This document shows positions 52,738-61,010 of a DNA stretch of 64,000 nucleotides, in pieces (within the stretch, counting starts at the first letter, position 1; each line of letters starts with the position of its first letter). The position numbers and the translations under genes are program-made. Source of the stretch: Nisaea nitritireducens (lineage in GTDB: Bacteria; Pseudomonadota; Alphaproteobacteria; Thalassobaculales; Thalassobaculaceae); NCBI RefSeq assembly GCF_014904795.1, contig NZ_JACZFS010000027.1, positions 30,188 through 94,187 of the forward strand. Direction: 5' to 3'. The notes beneath the pieces were generated by a model. The model saw only the letters and a program-made list of their open reading frames with translations, searched no databases and had not been told where the DNA came from.

Positions 52738-54429
52738 CTATCCGGCAATTGTCTTCACGGCTGAATTCGGGGTGATTTCGACCCGTCCCTTGCGAGCGAC
52801 ATAGTCCTCGACAAGGTCGTAGATCGGCGGGCCCTCGGTACCCTCGTTTACCGACGCCCAGCCCGCGACCACATAGGACTTGGCCGGATCGATGGCTTCG
52901 CCGGTTTTCAGTAGCGTCAATCCCGAGATACGGCTGCCGATCGGCTTGTTGACGTCGATCGAGTAGCCCATGCCTCCGACCCGCACCATGTCACCACCCT
53001 GCTGATAGTAGGGGTCGGGGTTGAACAGGTTATCGGCGACATCCTCGAGGATTGTGTGGATCAGCTCGCCCGTCATCTCGCTGCGATAGACGTTGGGATA
53101 GGTCATCGCCGTCGCGCTGTAGATATCCTCGCGGGTGATATCGTCACCCGGCAGCAGGCTCGGCCCCCAGCGGAAGCCAGGCGACAGCGCGATATCGGCT
53201 TCGCGTTCCTCCAGCAGCGCCTGGCAGATCAAGTCGTCCCAGGTACCGTTGAAGTTGCCGCGCCGGTAGAGCAGGGATTCGGTCTGGCCGATCACCTCTC
53301 CAAGTTCCGCCTTGAAAGGAGCGCGCTGGGCGTCGACCAGTGCGGTCATTTCAGGATCCGGCGCGATCACGTCCGAGAAGATCGGGATCAAGCGGTAGTT
53401 GAAACCTTTCACCCCACCGTCGCGGACATCGAGATCCAGACGGGAGACGAACTTGCCGTGCGAGCCCGACGCGACCACCAGCGTGTTACCGACCTGAACC
53501 GGCTCCGGCAGGGCGTCGTGCGTGTGCCCGGAAAGAATGACGTCGATGCCTTCAACCTGGCGCGCCATCTTGCGGTCAACGTCGAACCCGTTATGGGACA
53601 GCACGACAACCAGCTCTGCACCGTCCGCGCGCACTTCCTCGACCACCTCGCGCATGCGCTGCTCGCGGATGCCAAAGGAGAGGTTCGGGAACATCCAGCC
53701 CGGATTGGCGATCGGCAGATACGGGAAAGCCTGACCGATGACAGCAACCTTGACCCCGCCCCGCTCGAAGATCGAGTGGGAGTCGTATGCCGGCTCGTTC
53801 CATTCACTGTCGAAGATGTTGGCGCCAAGGAAGGGGAACGGCAGTTCATCGACAATCTCGGTCACCCGGTCGATCCCGTAGGTGAACTCCCAGTGCGAGG
53901 TCATCGCGTCCGGCTTCAGCGCGTTCATGACATTGACCATGTCCTGACCGGCAGTACGCAACGCCGTCATGGAACCGTGCCAGGTATCGCCGCCATCCAG
54001 GAACAGCGCGTCAGGCCGGTCGGCGCGGATCGACTTCAGAACGGTAGAGACCCGGTCAAACCCGCCGATCTGGCCGTATTCCCTGGCGAGCGCGACAAAA
54101 TCTTCAGACGTCAGCGCGTAAGCCTCGGGGGTGCCGGCTTTCAAACCGTAAGTGTCGAGAAACTTCTTGCCGGAAATATGAGGCGGCAGGCCTGCTGACT
54201 CACCGACCCCTATATTGATCGACGGCTCACGAAACCAGACTGGCATGAGCTGGGCATGACAGTCAGTGAGATGCACCAGGGTGACATTGCCAGTGGTCTC
54301 GAAGTCCAGCAGCTGATTCTGGGTAAGGCGCTGCTGTGCGGCGAGCTGGGCCCAGTTCCCGAAACCGCTCAGACCGACGATTGCAGAGGCGGCAAACGAC
54401 GTCTGGAGGAAATCGCGGCGCGACAACAT
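52738..54429 (-). CDS. soxB: Thiosulfohydrolase SoxB (dimanganese 5'-nucleotidase fold)
   Basis: 563 residues, standard for SoxB. It has a Tat signal (LSRRDFLQTSFAASAIVGLS), metal-binding VHLTDCHAQLMPVWFREPS, DALFLDGGDTWHGSM, VVVLSHNGFDVD and ILSGHTHDALPEPVQVGNT. It hydrolyses sulfate from the SoxY-Cys-S-sulfonate intermediate. The start ATG at 54427-54429 has AAGGAG nine bases upstream. Gene order A-B-C-D is conserved here, all on the minus strand with short gaps. Confidence 0.95.
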   Translation of the reverse strand: MLSRRDFLQTSFAASAIVGLSGFGNWAQLAAQQRLTQNQLLDFETTGNVTLVHLTDCHAQLMPVWFREPSINIGVGESAGLPPHISGKKFLDTYGLKAGTPEAYALTSEDFVALAREYGQIGGFDRVSTVLKSIRADRPDALFLDGGDTWHGSMTALRTAGQDMVNVMNALKPDAMTSHWEFTYGIDRVTEIVDELPFPFLGANIFDSEWNEPAYDSHSIFERGGVKVAVIGQAFPYLPIANPGWMFPNLSFGIREQRMREVVEEVRADGAELVVVLSHNGFDVDRKMARQVEGIDVILSGHTHDALPEPVQVGNTLVVASGSHGKFVSRLDLDVRDGGVKGFNYRLIPIFSDVIAPDPEMTALVDAQRAPFKAELGEVIGQTESLLYRRGNFNGTWDDLICQALLEEREADIALSPGFRWGPSLLPGDDITREDIYSATAMTYPNVYRSEMTGELIHTILEDVADNLFNPDPYYQQGGDMVRVGGMGYSIDVNKPIGSRISGLTLLKTGEAIDPAKSYVVAGWASVNEGTEGPPIYDLVEDYVARKGRVEITPNSAVKTIAG

Positions 54430-54572
54430 GACATGAGGCTCCTTCAGCAAGTCCCGTTTCGGGACACAATTCTCCCAGCTGAAACGCCCTGCATTTCAGG
54501 CAAAGGAGCAGATAAAGCGTTTAAACTCCGACCGTGTCCGGAGCCCTCGACGGACCCCGGACACGAACCGGA

Positions 54573-55415
54573 TCAGTTACGCAGCGCCGGTGTTTCGACC
54601 GAGAGGCCTTCACCACGCGATGCAAGATAGAGCTCAAGGGCGGTAAACTCGTCCGAGCCGCGCTTGAACGGGGTTGCGCGGATATTGTCCATGCAACCTT
54701 TGAAACGGCGGTGGATCGAGCCCATGCCCTGCCACTTCAGACGGTAGACCGGGAAGCCGTTGATCTGGCCCTGGCTGAGATGGTCGGCCCGGATCATGTT
54801 GCCATAATTGTTCTCGTGGCAATGGGCGCACGACATGTCGAGCTGGCCGACGCGGGTGTAGTAAAGTTCCTCACCCCGCTTCCACCAGTCGGCGGCCGGA
54901 CCGTCGACCTTCACCTTCACGGGCATGCCGCGGGATTGCAGGCCGATATAGGCCGTCATCGCCAGCATCTCCTGGCTTTCCCATTTCCACGGTTTGGCCT
55001 TCTGATGCTCTTCGCGGGACCAGTTGATGTGATCCTCAAGCGCGAACAGCGTCTTCTTGCCATCGTGCCATTTCGGCATTGAGGCCCGCAGACCCTTCAT
55101 GCTTTCAGCGGCATCACCGTGGCAGTCCGCGCAGGATTTTCCATCAGCACCGTCCGCTGTTTCCCACAATTCCTCGCCGTATTCCGCGAAGATCATTGCT
55201 GGATTTTCGAAATCGTCTGTCTGCAGTTCCTGGGTTTCGTCATTCCGGAACCGCCAGCCGGACAGGATTTCCGACAGCGGTGAGTCAGCCGGTGCGTCCA
55301 GCTTGGTGACAAAGGCCTGACCGTCAACCACCAGCTCGGCATCTTCATCGGCCAACGCCACGTTTGCCGTGGCCGCGAAGAGTCCAATGACCCCCATTGC
55401 CAAGAGTTTTTTCAT
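54573..55415 (-). CDS. soxA: Diheme L-cysteine S-thiosulfotransferase subunit SoxA
   Basis: 280 residues with a signal peptide cleaved after NVALA near residue 22. Two heme sites are visible, C95-AD-C98-H99 and C196-AH-C199-H200, and the persulfide-forming cysteine ligand C241 in RRFKGCMDNIRATPF. The start was set at the ATG 55413-55415, which follows GGGAGGATGGC. SoxA pairs with SoxX to attach thiosulfate to the SoxY cysteine. Two-heme SoxA is the classical alphaproteobacterial form. Confidence 0.95.
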   Translation of the reverse strand: MKKLLAMGVIGLFAATANVALADEDAELVVDGQAFVTKLDAPADSPLSEILSGWRFRNDETQELQTDDFENPAMIFAEYGEELWETADGADGKSCADCHGDAAESMKGLRASMPKWHDGKKTLFALEDHINWSREEHQKAKPWKWESQEMLAMTAYIGLQSRGMPVKVKVDGPAADWWKRGEELYYTRVGQLDMSCAHCHENNYGNMIRADHLSQGQINGFPVYRLKWQGMGSIHRRFKGCMDNIRATPFKRGSDEFTALELYLASRGEGLSVETPALRN

Positions 55416-55440
55416 GCCATCCTCCCATGTCTCCATTCGT

Positions 55441-55770
55441 TCAAGCGACGGAGATCTTTTTCTCGATGTCGTAGACGGAACCGTCATCATCGGTCCATTC
55501 GAACCGCATGGTTCCAGACTCCGTCAGCTTGACCGAGAACTCGACATAGGGGTTCGCGGCAACAGCAGGCTCCATATCCATCCAGAACACGTCCGTGCCG
55601 TTATATTTGGCGACGAACTTGTTGATGATCTTGCGCGGAATGAGCTCACCGGTCTTGCGGTCCTTGCGCTGACCGGATTCCATCGGATGGCTGATCAGGG
55701 TCTTGATCGTGATGGCCTCACCGGCCTTGGCCTTTTTCGGCACTTTCACGCGGGGTTTGATTTTTGCCAT
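55441..55770 (-). CDS. soxZ: Sulfur carrier complex subunit SoxZ
   Basis: 109 residues, an immunoglobulin-like sandwich with no signal peptide. It opens KIKPRVKVPKKAKAGEAITI and continues TLISHPMESGQRKDRKTGEL and EFSVKLTESGTMRFEWTDDD, typical of SoxZ. It is exported bound to SoxY, whose Tat signal carries the complex. It is located immediately after soxY and 25 bp before soxA. Confidence 0.95.
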   Translation of the reverse strand: MAKIKPRVKVPKKAKAGEAITIKTLISHPMESGQRKDRKTGELIPRKIINKFVAKYNGTDVFWMDMEPAVAANPYVEFSVKLTESGTMRFEWTDDDGSVYDIEKKISVA

Positions 55771-55789
55771 GGTTCTGTTTCCTCCGTCC

Positions 55790-56212
55790 TCAGCCGCCGC
55801 AGCCGCCGATGGTCACCTTCACTTCGCGCCGGGCCATTTTCGTCGACCCGTCCGGCATTTTCGCGACGGCCACGATATCCTGCGTGGACGCCAGACGAAT
55901 GCGCGTGGACGCGCGGCTCTCGGCACACATTTCAGTAAAGTGGAACGTCCCGACCCCGGGGCTCGGATTGCCTGCGGCAAGGATCATGATTGAAGCGGCG
56001 CCGTCTGCTGCCACTTCGATCGGCACGGTATTGCCGTTTTCGGCAATTTCCGGAGCGCCAATCTCGACACCGCCGGTCTCCGGCATGCCGCCGGCAAATT
56101 TCTTGATGGCCGCTTCGACCGCGTCCTCGCTTGCGTTGGCCGGAACCTGGATCAGGCCAGCGGCAGCAAGGCCGGCAGCAAGCGCGAACAGGTCACGCCT
56201 TGTCATCTGCAT
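55790..56212 (-). CDS. soxY: Sulfur carrier protein SoxY
   Basis: 140 residues. The Tat signal TRRDLFALAAGLAAAGLIQV is followed by an Ig-like domain and the flexible C-terminal swinging arm ending in GGCGG (residues 136-140). The thiol of C138 carries all sulfur intermediates of the pathway. The exact end at GGCGG is diagnostic. It is followed by soxZ on the same transcript. Confidence 0.97.
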   Translation of the reverse strand: MQMTRRDLFALAAGLAAAGLIQVPANASEDAVEAAIKKFAGGMPETGGVEIGAPEIAENGNTVPIEVAADGAASIMILAAGNPSPGVGTFHFTEMCAESRASTRIRLASTQDIVAVAKMPDGSTKMARREVKVTIGGCGG

Positions 56213-56269
56213 TGGATATTCCTCCGTTTAACGTAGCTTCGCGAGGGCATAATGGCCCACCGCCTGCCT

Positions 56270-56728
56270 TTATTCCTCTTTCAGGGTCATCAGATACGCG
56301 ATGACATCCTCAACCTGCTGAGCCGTCAGGACCGTCTTGCCGGCAAATTTCTTGGCAACCCGGTTGAGGCCAGCTTCACGATAAAAACCAGGCATGATGG
56401 TTTCCGGCGAAAGCGCTTCCTTGGAATTGACGACAATCGCCCGGAGCTCTGCCGCGGTCCAGCGACCGGCCACCCCGTCAAGAGGCGGGCCCACTTCACC
56501 GTGATACGGCTGATCCGCCATATCGGAATTCACATGGCAAGCCAGGCAATTACCAAGCTTGCGACCCATGACCCACTGACGCCCCTTTTCAGGATCGCCG
56601 GGTTTGTCGGTCAGCGCCTGAGCGACCGCGCCGTCGACGATCTTCACGTCAGCGGGCTTGACCGTCTCCGCCGAGACGCCCGAAACACCAAGCATCAACG
56701 CCAGCACGGTGGTGACAGCAATCCTCAT
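56270..56728 (-). CDS. soxX: Monoheme cytochrome SoxX
   Basis: 152 residues, signal peptide to about residue 20, one heme site (C61-LA-C64-H65) and probable axial methionine M112 in ETIMPGFYREAG. The start was fixed at the ATG 56726-56728 preceded by GGGAGGAG; longer in-frame readings begin with TTG or lack a Shine-Dalgarno. It is the first structural gene of the soxXYZABCDEF run. The palindrome at 56807-56848 lies about 80 bp upstream and probably controls this promoter. Confidence 0.95.
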   Translation of the reverse strand: MRIAVTTVLALMLGVSGVSAETVKPADVKIVDGAVAQALTDKPGDPEKGRQWVMGRKLGNCLACHVNSDMADQPYHGEVGPPLDGVAGRWTAAELRAIVVNSKEALSPETIMPGFYREAGLNRVAKKFAGKTVLTAQQVEDVIAYLMTLKEE

Positions 56729-56806
56729 CACCGGATCTCCTCCCATTTTTTTGTCGGTCAACGCTTTGGCTGACCTTTGAATTCAGGAAATCGTAAAATT
56801 CGTTTC

Positions 56807-56848
56807 AACGCAACAACAAATTCATATCTTTGAATTTGTTGTTGCGTT
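56807..56848. promoter_or_regulatory. SoxR operator in the soxW-soxX gap (site wx)
   Basis: A perfect 18-bp inverted repeat with a 6-nt loop spans the site (arms 56807-56824 and 56831-56848). Its core (56815-56840) reads AACAAATTCA, six bases, then TGAATTTGTT, matching the site at 58254-58279 in sequence, symmetry and spacing. SoxR of related bacteria is known to bind the soxS-soxV and soxW-soxX gaps. The repeat could also act as a hairpin at the 3' end of soxW. Confidence 0.85.
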
Positions 56849-56886
56849 ACAGGCATATGCCCTTTCGAGGCATCATCCGGTCGCTC

Positions 56887-57453
56887 CTACTGCGCCTTCT
56901 GTTGTTCGAGGAAACGGCGGGCATGATATTTCTGGAAATGCTCCTCGCCCTCGTAACCTTTCTCCCGGATCCAGGCGAACATGTTCAACGTGGTCCATTT
57001 TCCGAAGGCCCCGGGCATCGTCGCGACTGCGGCTGCGCCGGCATTGCCCGCCTCAGGTACCTCCTCCGGCATGAAAAGGATCGTCGGCGTGAACACCACA
57101 CCCCAGCGCTTGGCCATCTCCTTTTCAGGCAGGGCGGTGCCATCCAGGTCGGTCACCTCCTCGTCGCCGAAAAGATTGTACTGAACCACGACGAAGTTCG
57201 ACTTGATGAACTCGACGACCTCCGGATCTGACAACGGCCCCTCATGCAGCTGCTTGCAGTAGATGCAACCGCGCTGCTCGAAGATCATGGCCAGCCGCTT
57301 GCCCTGGCTTTCGGCGTCCGCGATATCCTCGGCCACATCCTTGAAAGAAACTGTAAACCAGGAATTCTTGTGAAGACCGTCCTCACCGACCTCGGCCAAT
57401 GCCGGGTGAATGATCAGCAAGGCTGCGAGAAGTCCAAAAATCACACGCGTCAT
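56887..57453 (-). CDS. soxW: Periplasmic thioredoxin SoxW
   Basis: 188 residues with a signal peptide (VIFGLLAALLIIHPALAEVG) and the thioredoxin-like motif C63-IY-C66 in FEQRGCIYCKQLH. FTPTILFMPEEV contains the cis-proline region. The ATG at 57451-57453 follows GAGGAG, and longer readings enter soxV. SoxW receives reductant from SoxV and keeps the SoxY thiol or other periplasmic cysteines reduced. It follows soxV by 11 bp. Confidence 0.9.
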   Translation of the reverse strand: MTRVIFGLLAALLIIHPALAEVGEDGLHKNSWFTVSFKDVAEDIADAESQGKRLAMIFEQRGCIYCKQLHEGPLSDPEVVEFIKSNFVVVQYNLFGDEEVTDLDGTALPEKEMAKRWGVVFTPTILFMPEEVPEAGNAGAAAVATMPGAFGKWTTLNMFAWIREKGYEGEEHFQKYHARRFLEQQKAQ

Positions 57454-57464
57454 GTCCTGTCTCC

Positions 57465-58199
57465 TCATCCGATGGTTCCGAATACCGGGAAAGTGTCGAT
57501 CATCCACTGGGCAATAACGCCGACCGTGTTGGTGCCGATCAGGGCGGCAAAGACCAGCAGCGTGGCGCCAATGCCCTTCTCGACAACAGCAACGTAACGG
57601 CGGACCGATTTCATCCACTGCATGAAAGGCCCAAAAAAGAAGGCCGCGAGGATGAATGGCAAGGTCATGCCGATGCCATAGCCGAACAGCAGGAAAGCAC
57701 CTTGCTGGACCGTTTCAGCGGCTCCCGCACTGAACAGGATCATCGCCAGAACCGGTCCGACGCAGGGGGTCCAGCCAAAAGCGAAGGCAAGCCCGACCAG
57801 ATAGGGGCCGATCATCCCGGCCGGGGCCGCGACATCCATCCGGGCCTGCCGGTACAGCAGCGGTATTTTCACCCAGCCAAGGAAATGCAGTCCCATGGCG
57901 GCGATTACGATCGCTGCGCCATAGCGCAGAATGTCGAAATACTCGCGTAGCTGCTGTCCGAACGCCGACGCGCTGGCGCCGAGGCCGACAAACACCGTAA
58001 CAACCCCCGCCGAGAACAGAATCGCGGACAGCACAACCTTCCGGCGCGCGGCTCCGTCGTTTTCCCGCTCTTCGAGCTCGTTCATCGATACCCCGGCCAT
58101 ATAGCAGAGATAGAACGGGACGATCGGCAAGATGCATGGGGTCAGAAAAGATGCCAACCCGGCAACAAACGCGCCGCCAATCCCTATATCGAAGCCCAT
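57465..58199 (-). CDS. soxV: CcdA-type thiol-disulfide membrane transporter SoxV
   Basis: 244 residues with six predicted helices. The CcdA signatures FLTPCILPIVPFYLCYMAGV near residue 20 and FAFGWTPCVGPVLAMILFSA around residue 145 hold the two cysteines that carry electrons through the membrane. SoxV supplies reductant from cytoplasmic thioredoxin to SoxW. It is the first gene of the minus-strand run and diverges from soxS across the operator at 58254-58279. Confidence 0.95.
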   Translation of the reverse strand: MGFDIGIGGAFVAGLASFLTPCILPIVPFYLCYMAGVSMNELEERENDGAARRKVVLSAILFSAGVVTVFVGLGASASAFGQQLREYFDILRYGAAIVIAAMGLHFLGWVKIPLLYRQARMDVAAPAGMIGPYLVGLAFAFGWTPCVGPVLAMILFSAGAAETVQQGAFLLFGYGIGMTLPFILAAFFFGPFMQWMKSVRRYVAVVEKGIGATLLVFAALIGTNTVGVIAQWMIDTFPVFGTIG

Positions 58200-58253
58200 T
58201 TTGAGCCCATTTTCTTATCTTCCCCGTACGTTTCCCCGACCGTACTTGCGGTC

Positions 58254-58279
58254 AACATATTCTCACATTAGAATTTGTT
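58254..58279. promoter_or_regulatory. SoxR operator in the soxS-soxV gap (site sv)
   Basis: The element has left half AACATATTCT, a 6-nt centre and right half AGAATTTGTT, nearly the same dyad as the one upstream of soxX (56815-56840). It lies 54 bp upstream of soxV and ends 3 bp before the soxS start codon. That position suits direct repression of both divergent promoters by the ArsR-type SoxR encoded at 59257-59607. Confidence 0.85.
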
Positions 58280-58282
58280 ATT

Positions 58283-58717
58283 ATGTTCCATGCTCCGTTA
58301 CGACAAAGCAAGAAATTGTTGGCGGCCGCCACGATGGCGGTCCTCGCCTCCGGTTTTTTCATCTGCGCCGCGCCAGCTACCGCCGGCAGCGAACTGCTGA
58401 TGGTCGAGCAGACGGGCTGTGAATGGTGCGACGCCTGGAATGAGGAGATCGGCGGCATCTATCACCTGACGGACGAGGGAAAACGCGCGCCGTTGCGCCG
58501 GCAGGACCTGTTCGACACCTGGCCTGCAGACATAACGGTCAAGGGATCGGTGCACTTCACGCCGACCTTCATTCTACTGGAAGACGGAACGGAAACCGGC
58601 CGTATCGAAGGCTATCCGGGCGATGATTTCTTCTGGCCGATGCTCGTCCGGCTTCTCGACAAAAACACGCGGACAAAGCCGCTCAAGGCAAACCCGCCCA
58701 AGGAAGGAAACGACTGA
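58283..58717 (+). CDS. soxS: Periplasmic thioredoxin-like SoxS
   Basis: 144 residues. A signal peptide (KKLLAAATMAVLASGFFICA) precedes the thioredoxin motif C46-EW-C49 and the VHFTPTFILLEDGTE cis-proline loop. SoxS in Paracoccus reactivates SoxYZ by reducing mixed disulfides. The apparent ATG at 58283 has no Shine-Dalgarno and touches the operator; a leaderless or near-leaderless transcript is possible, and the next in-frame ATG would remove the signal's positive end. The gene overlaps the following HbpS-like gene (TGATG). Confidence 0.85.
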   Translation: MFHAPLRQSKKLLAAATMAVLASGFFICAAPATAGSELLMVEQTGCEWCDAWNEEIGGIYHLTDEGKRAPLRRQDLFDTWPADITVKGSVHFTPTFILLEDGTETGRIEGYPGDDFFWPMLVRLLDKNTRTKPLKANPPKEGND

Positions 58718-59232
58718 TGAAAAAGACTATTCTTGCATGTGGTACCCTGGCATTCCTGCTGGCGCTCACACCGTTCCATCCGTCAAAAGCCCAGAACGCC
58801 GAAGCACTTGTCAGCTACGAGTCGATGAAGCCCGAGGTCGCCCTCAATCTCGCGCAAGCCGCCCTGAAGATTTGCGGCGAGGCTGGCTATCAGGTGGCTG
58901 TTGCCGTTGTCGACCGGACGGGCCTGACCCAGGTTCTCCTGCGAGACCGTTTCGCTGGCCCGCACACCGTCTCCACAGCGACGCGCAAGGCCTGGACCGC
59001 TGTGAGCTTCCGGTCGTCGACGCTGGAATTGTCTTCCCTGGTGCAGACCGATGCCGTGATGGCGCAGCTGCCTAATATCACCAACGCCCTCGTCCTCGGC
59101 GGCGGTGTCCCGGTCCTGGCCGCCGGCAAAATAATCGGCGGGATCGGAATCTCCGGCGCCCCCGGTGCCGATCTGGATGATGATTGTGCCCAAAAGGCTA
59201 TTGAAACCATCCAGGATTTCCTAGATTTCTAA
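58717..59232 (+). CDS. Secreted HbpS/GlcG (DUF336) protein in the sox operon
   Basis: 171 residues, signal peptide cleaved near PSKAQ at residue 26. The DUF336 fold is clear: LNLAQAALKICGEAGYQVAV, VVDRTGLTQVLLRDRFAGPH, ATRKAWTAVSFRSSTLELSS and LVLGGGVPVLAAGKIIGGIG. HbpS in Streptomyces binds heme and senses redox stress with a two-component system, but bacterial functions vary. The gene overlaps soxS by one base and precedes soxR, so it is co-transcribed with them. Periplasmic heme or redox service for the Sox cytochromes is possible. Confidence 0.8.
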   Translation: MKKTILACGTLAFLLALTPFHPSKAQNAEALVSYESMKPEVALNLAQAALKICGEAGYQVAVAVVDRTGLTQVLLRDRFAGPHTVSTATRKAWTAVSFRSSTLELSSLVQTDAVMAQLPNITNALVLGGGVPVLAAGKIIGGIGISGAPGADLDDDCAQKAIETIQDFLDF

Positions 59233-59256
59233 CGCTGCCAACTCTGGAGCCGACCT

Positions 59257-59607
59257 ATGCCTTTGCCTGTTTTGGACGAAACCGTTACCGACGCCGAGAT
59301 CGATGTCATGATCGAGAACGCGACGCATGCGACAGAGTTCATGAAAGCACTGGCACATGAAGGCCGGCTCCTCATCCTTTGTCAGCTGGCCACCGGTGAG
59401 AAATCCGTGACCGAGCTGGAAGAATTGCTCTCCTCCCGGCAGGCCGCTGTTTCACAGCAGCTTGCCCGACTCCGGCTGGAAGGCCTGGTCAATCATCGCC
59501 GCGAGGGCAAGACGATCTATTACAGCCTGAAAGACCAACGGGCCATCCGCATGCTGGAATTGCTCTACGACATGTTCTGCAAGGAAGAAATCGTATCGGC
59601 CGTCTAG
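59257..59607 (+). CDS. soxR: ArsR-family sulfane-sulfur-responsive repressor SoxR
   Basis: 116 residues with an ArsR winged helix: HEGRLLILCQLATGEKSVTE, LLSSRQAAVSQQLARLRLEG as helix-turn-helix, and a wing HRREGKTIYYSL. Cysteines C42 and C108 sit where SqrR/BigR/SoxR-type sensors form an intramolecular polysulfide bridge. It is expected to release DNA when sulfane sulfur is present. Likely targets are the two dyads at 56815-56840 and 58254-58279. It lies within the soxS operon, ahead of soxT. Confidence 0.9.
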   Translation: MPLPVLDETVTDAEIDVMIENATHATEFMKALAHEGRLLILCQLATGEKSVTELEELLSSRQAAVSQQLARLRLEGLVNHRREGKTIYYSLKDQRAIRMLELLYDMFCKEEIVSAV

Positions 59608-59677
59608 GCATTCCAGCGCGGTACACCGCGTAAAAACCTCAGTCGACACCCGGCGCGGGAAGCGCCACACTCCCCCG

Positions 59678-60796
59678 ATGTTTGCGCTCTCCGATACGGC
59701 CGCCGTCACATTGATCGGCTTTGCAACCGGTGCCGTTCTTGGCCTTGCTGGCCGGATTCCGCGTTTCTGTACCCTTGGAGCGATCGAGGATGCGCTCTAT
59801 GGCGGGAACCGCGACCGGATCATGATGTGGCCGATGGCAATCGGAGTCGCGGTTGCGGTAACGGCTGTGCTTGCGGCACTCGGCTGGGCGACGATCGAGG
59901 ACTCCGCTTATTTCAGATACGAATTCAGCCTCTCCGCGTCGATCATCGGCGGCCTGATGTTCGGGATCGGCATGGCGCTCGCCGGAAATTGCGGGTTCGG
60001 TGCACTGGCGCGTGTCGGCGGCGGCGATATACGCTCGGTACTGATCGTGCTGGTGATCGGAATCGCCGCTTATATGGCGGCTGTCGGACCGCTGGCCGAG
60101 ATCCGGACCTTCCTGTTCCCGAGAACCGAGGCAGCAGACCCGAACGCGGGCTCCATTACCGGCTTCATCGCGGAACATACCGGATTTCCCGCACTCTATA
60201 TTGCTCTTGCCCTTGCCGTCTTGCTGATCGCGCCCGCCCTCACCGACCCTCATTTCATCAGTAATCGCTCCGCCGTCATCTGGTCCGTCCTGATCGGGCT
60301 GTCCTGCAGCGCAGCCTGGTGGGGCACCAGCTACATCGCTAAAACCGGGTTCGAACACGTTCCAATTGAATCTCACAGCTTCACCATGCCGCTCGGCGAA
60401 ATCGTCCTGCAGATCATGGGGGTCGGCAGTCCATTCGGCGGGTTCTCTGTCGGATCAGTATCCGGTGTGCTGTGCGGCGCTCTGCTCGGTGCCCGCATAC
60501 GGCGTCAGTTCCACTGGGAGGCCTGCGACGATCCGGGTGAGTTGAAGCGCCAGATCTTCGGGGCGGTCCTTATGGGCTTCGGCGGCGTGATCGCGCTCGG
60601 CTGTTCCGTCGGACAGGGCCTTTCCGCGTTTTCCGTACTGGCCTGGAGCGCACCGGTGACCGCCGCATCCATCAGCGTCGGAGCCATTATCGGATTGCGC
60701 TATCTGGTGGAAGGCAGCCGGATGACCGACGCCCTGTTACTCCCTTTCCAAAGCCTTCTCGCCCTTTTCCGCCGCGGGCCGCGGTCGCGCCCCTGA
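59678..60796 (+). CDS. soxT: YeeE/YedE-family permease SoxT
   Basis: 372 residues, about nine to ten membrane helices in two related halves. Conserved cysteines are in AGNCGFGALARVGGGD and LGCSVGQGLSAFSVLAWSAP, with IPRFCTLGAIEDALYGGNRD near the N-terminus. SoxT is thought to import a sulfur compound for signalling to SoxR or for assimilation. It is the last gene of the soxS-hbpS-soxR-soxT run, followed by a hairpin at 60847-60872. Confidence 0.85.
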   Translation: MFALSDTAAVTLIGFATGAVLGLAGRIPRFCTLGAIEDALYGGNRDRIMMWPMAIGVAVAVTAVLAALGWATIEDSAYFRYEFSLSASIIGGLMFGIGMALAGNCGFGALARVGGGDIRSVLIVLVIGIAAYMAAVGPLAEIRTFLFPRTEAADPNAGSITGFIAEHTGFPALYIALALAVLLIAPALTDPHFISNRSAVIWSVLIGLSCSAAWWGTSYIAKTGFEHVPIESHSFTMPLGEIVLQIMGVGSPFGGFSVGSVSGVLCGALLGARIRRQFHWEACDDPGELKRQIFGAVLMGFGGVIALGCSVGQGLSAFSVLAWSAPVTAASISVGAIIGLRYLVEGSRMTDALLLPFQSLLALFRRGPRSRP

Positions 60797-60846
60797 ATCC
60801 GCGGAAATCGACGGGGCCAAACGAGCTCAGACATTTGGTCACAGGG

Positions 60847-60872
60847 TCAAGCAGCACTATCCCGCTGCTTGA
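60847..60872 (+). terminator. Putative intrinsic terminator after soxT
   Basis: Arms TCAAGCAGC (60847-60855) and GCTGCTTGA (60864-60872) form a perfect 9-bp stem with an 8-nt loop, 51 bp after the soxT stop. The trailing TGTTTGAATTGTT is moderately U-rich, so termination of the soxT transcript is plausible though weak. Confidence 0.55.
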
Positions 60873-61010
60873 TGTTTGAATTGTTAATGATTTCCTCGTA
60901 CCTATGCAGGTCGGCCTGACAAAATCCGAGAGCTTCCCGGAAGCCGATACGGGTTGGAATGAGTCAGGCGGCACTAGCTACCCGTTCAAAAGAAAGAATA
61001 GTTTTAAATC

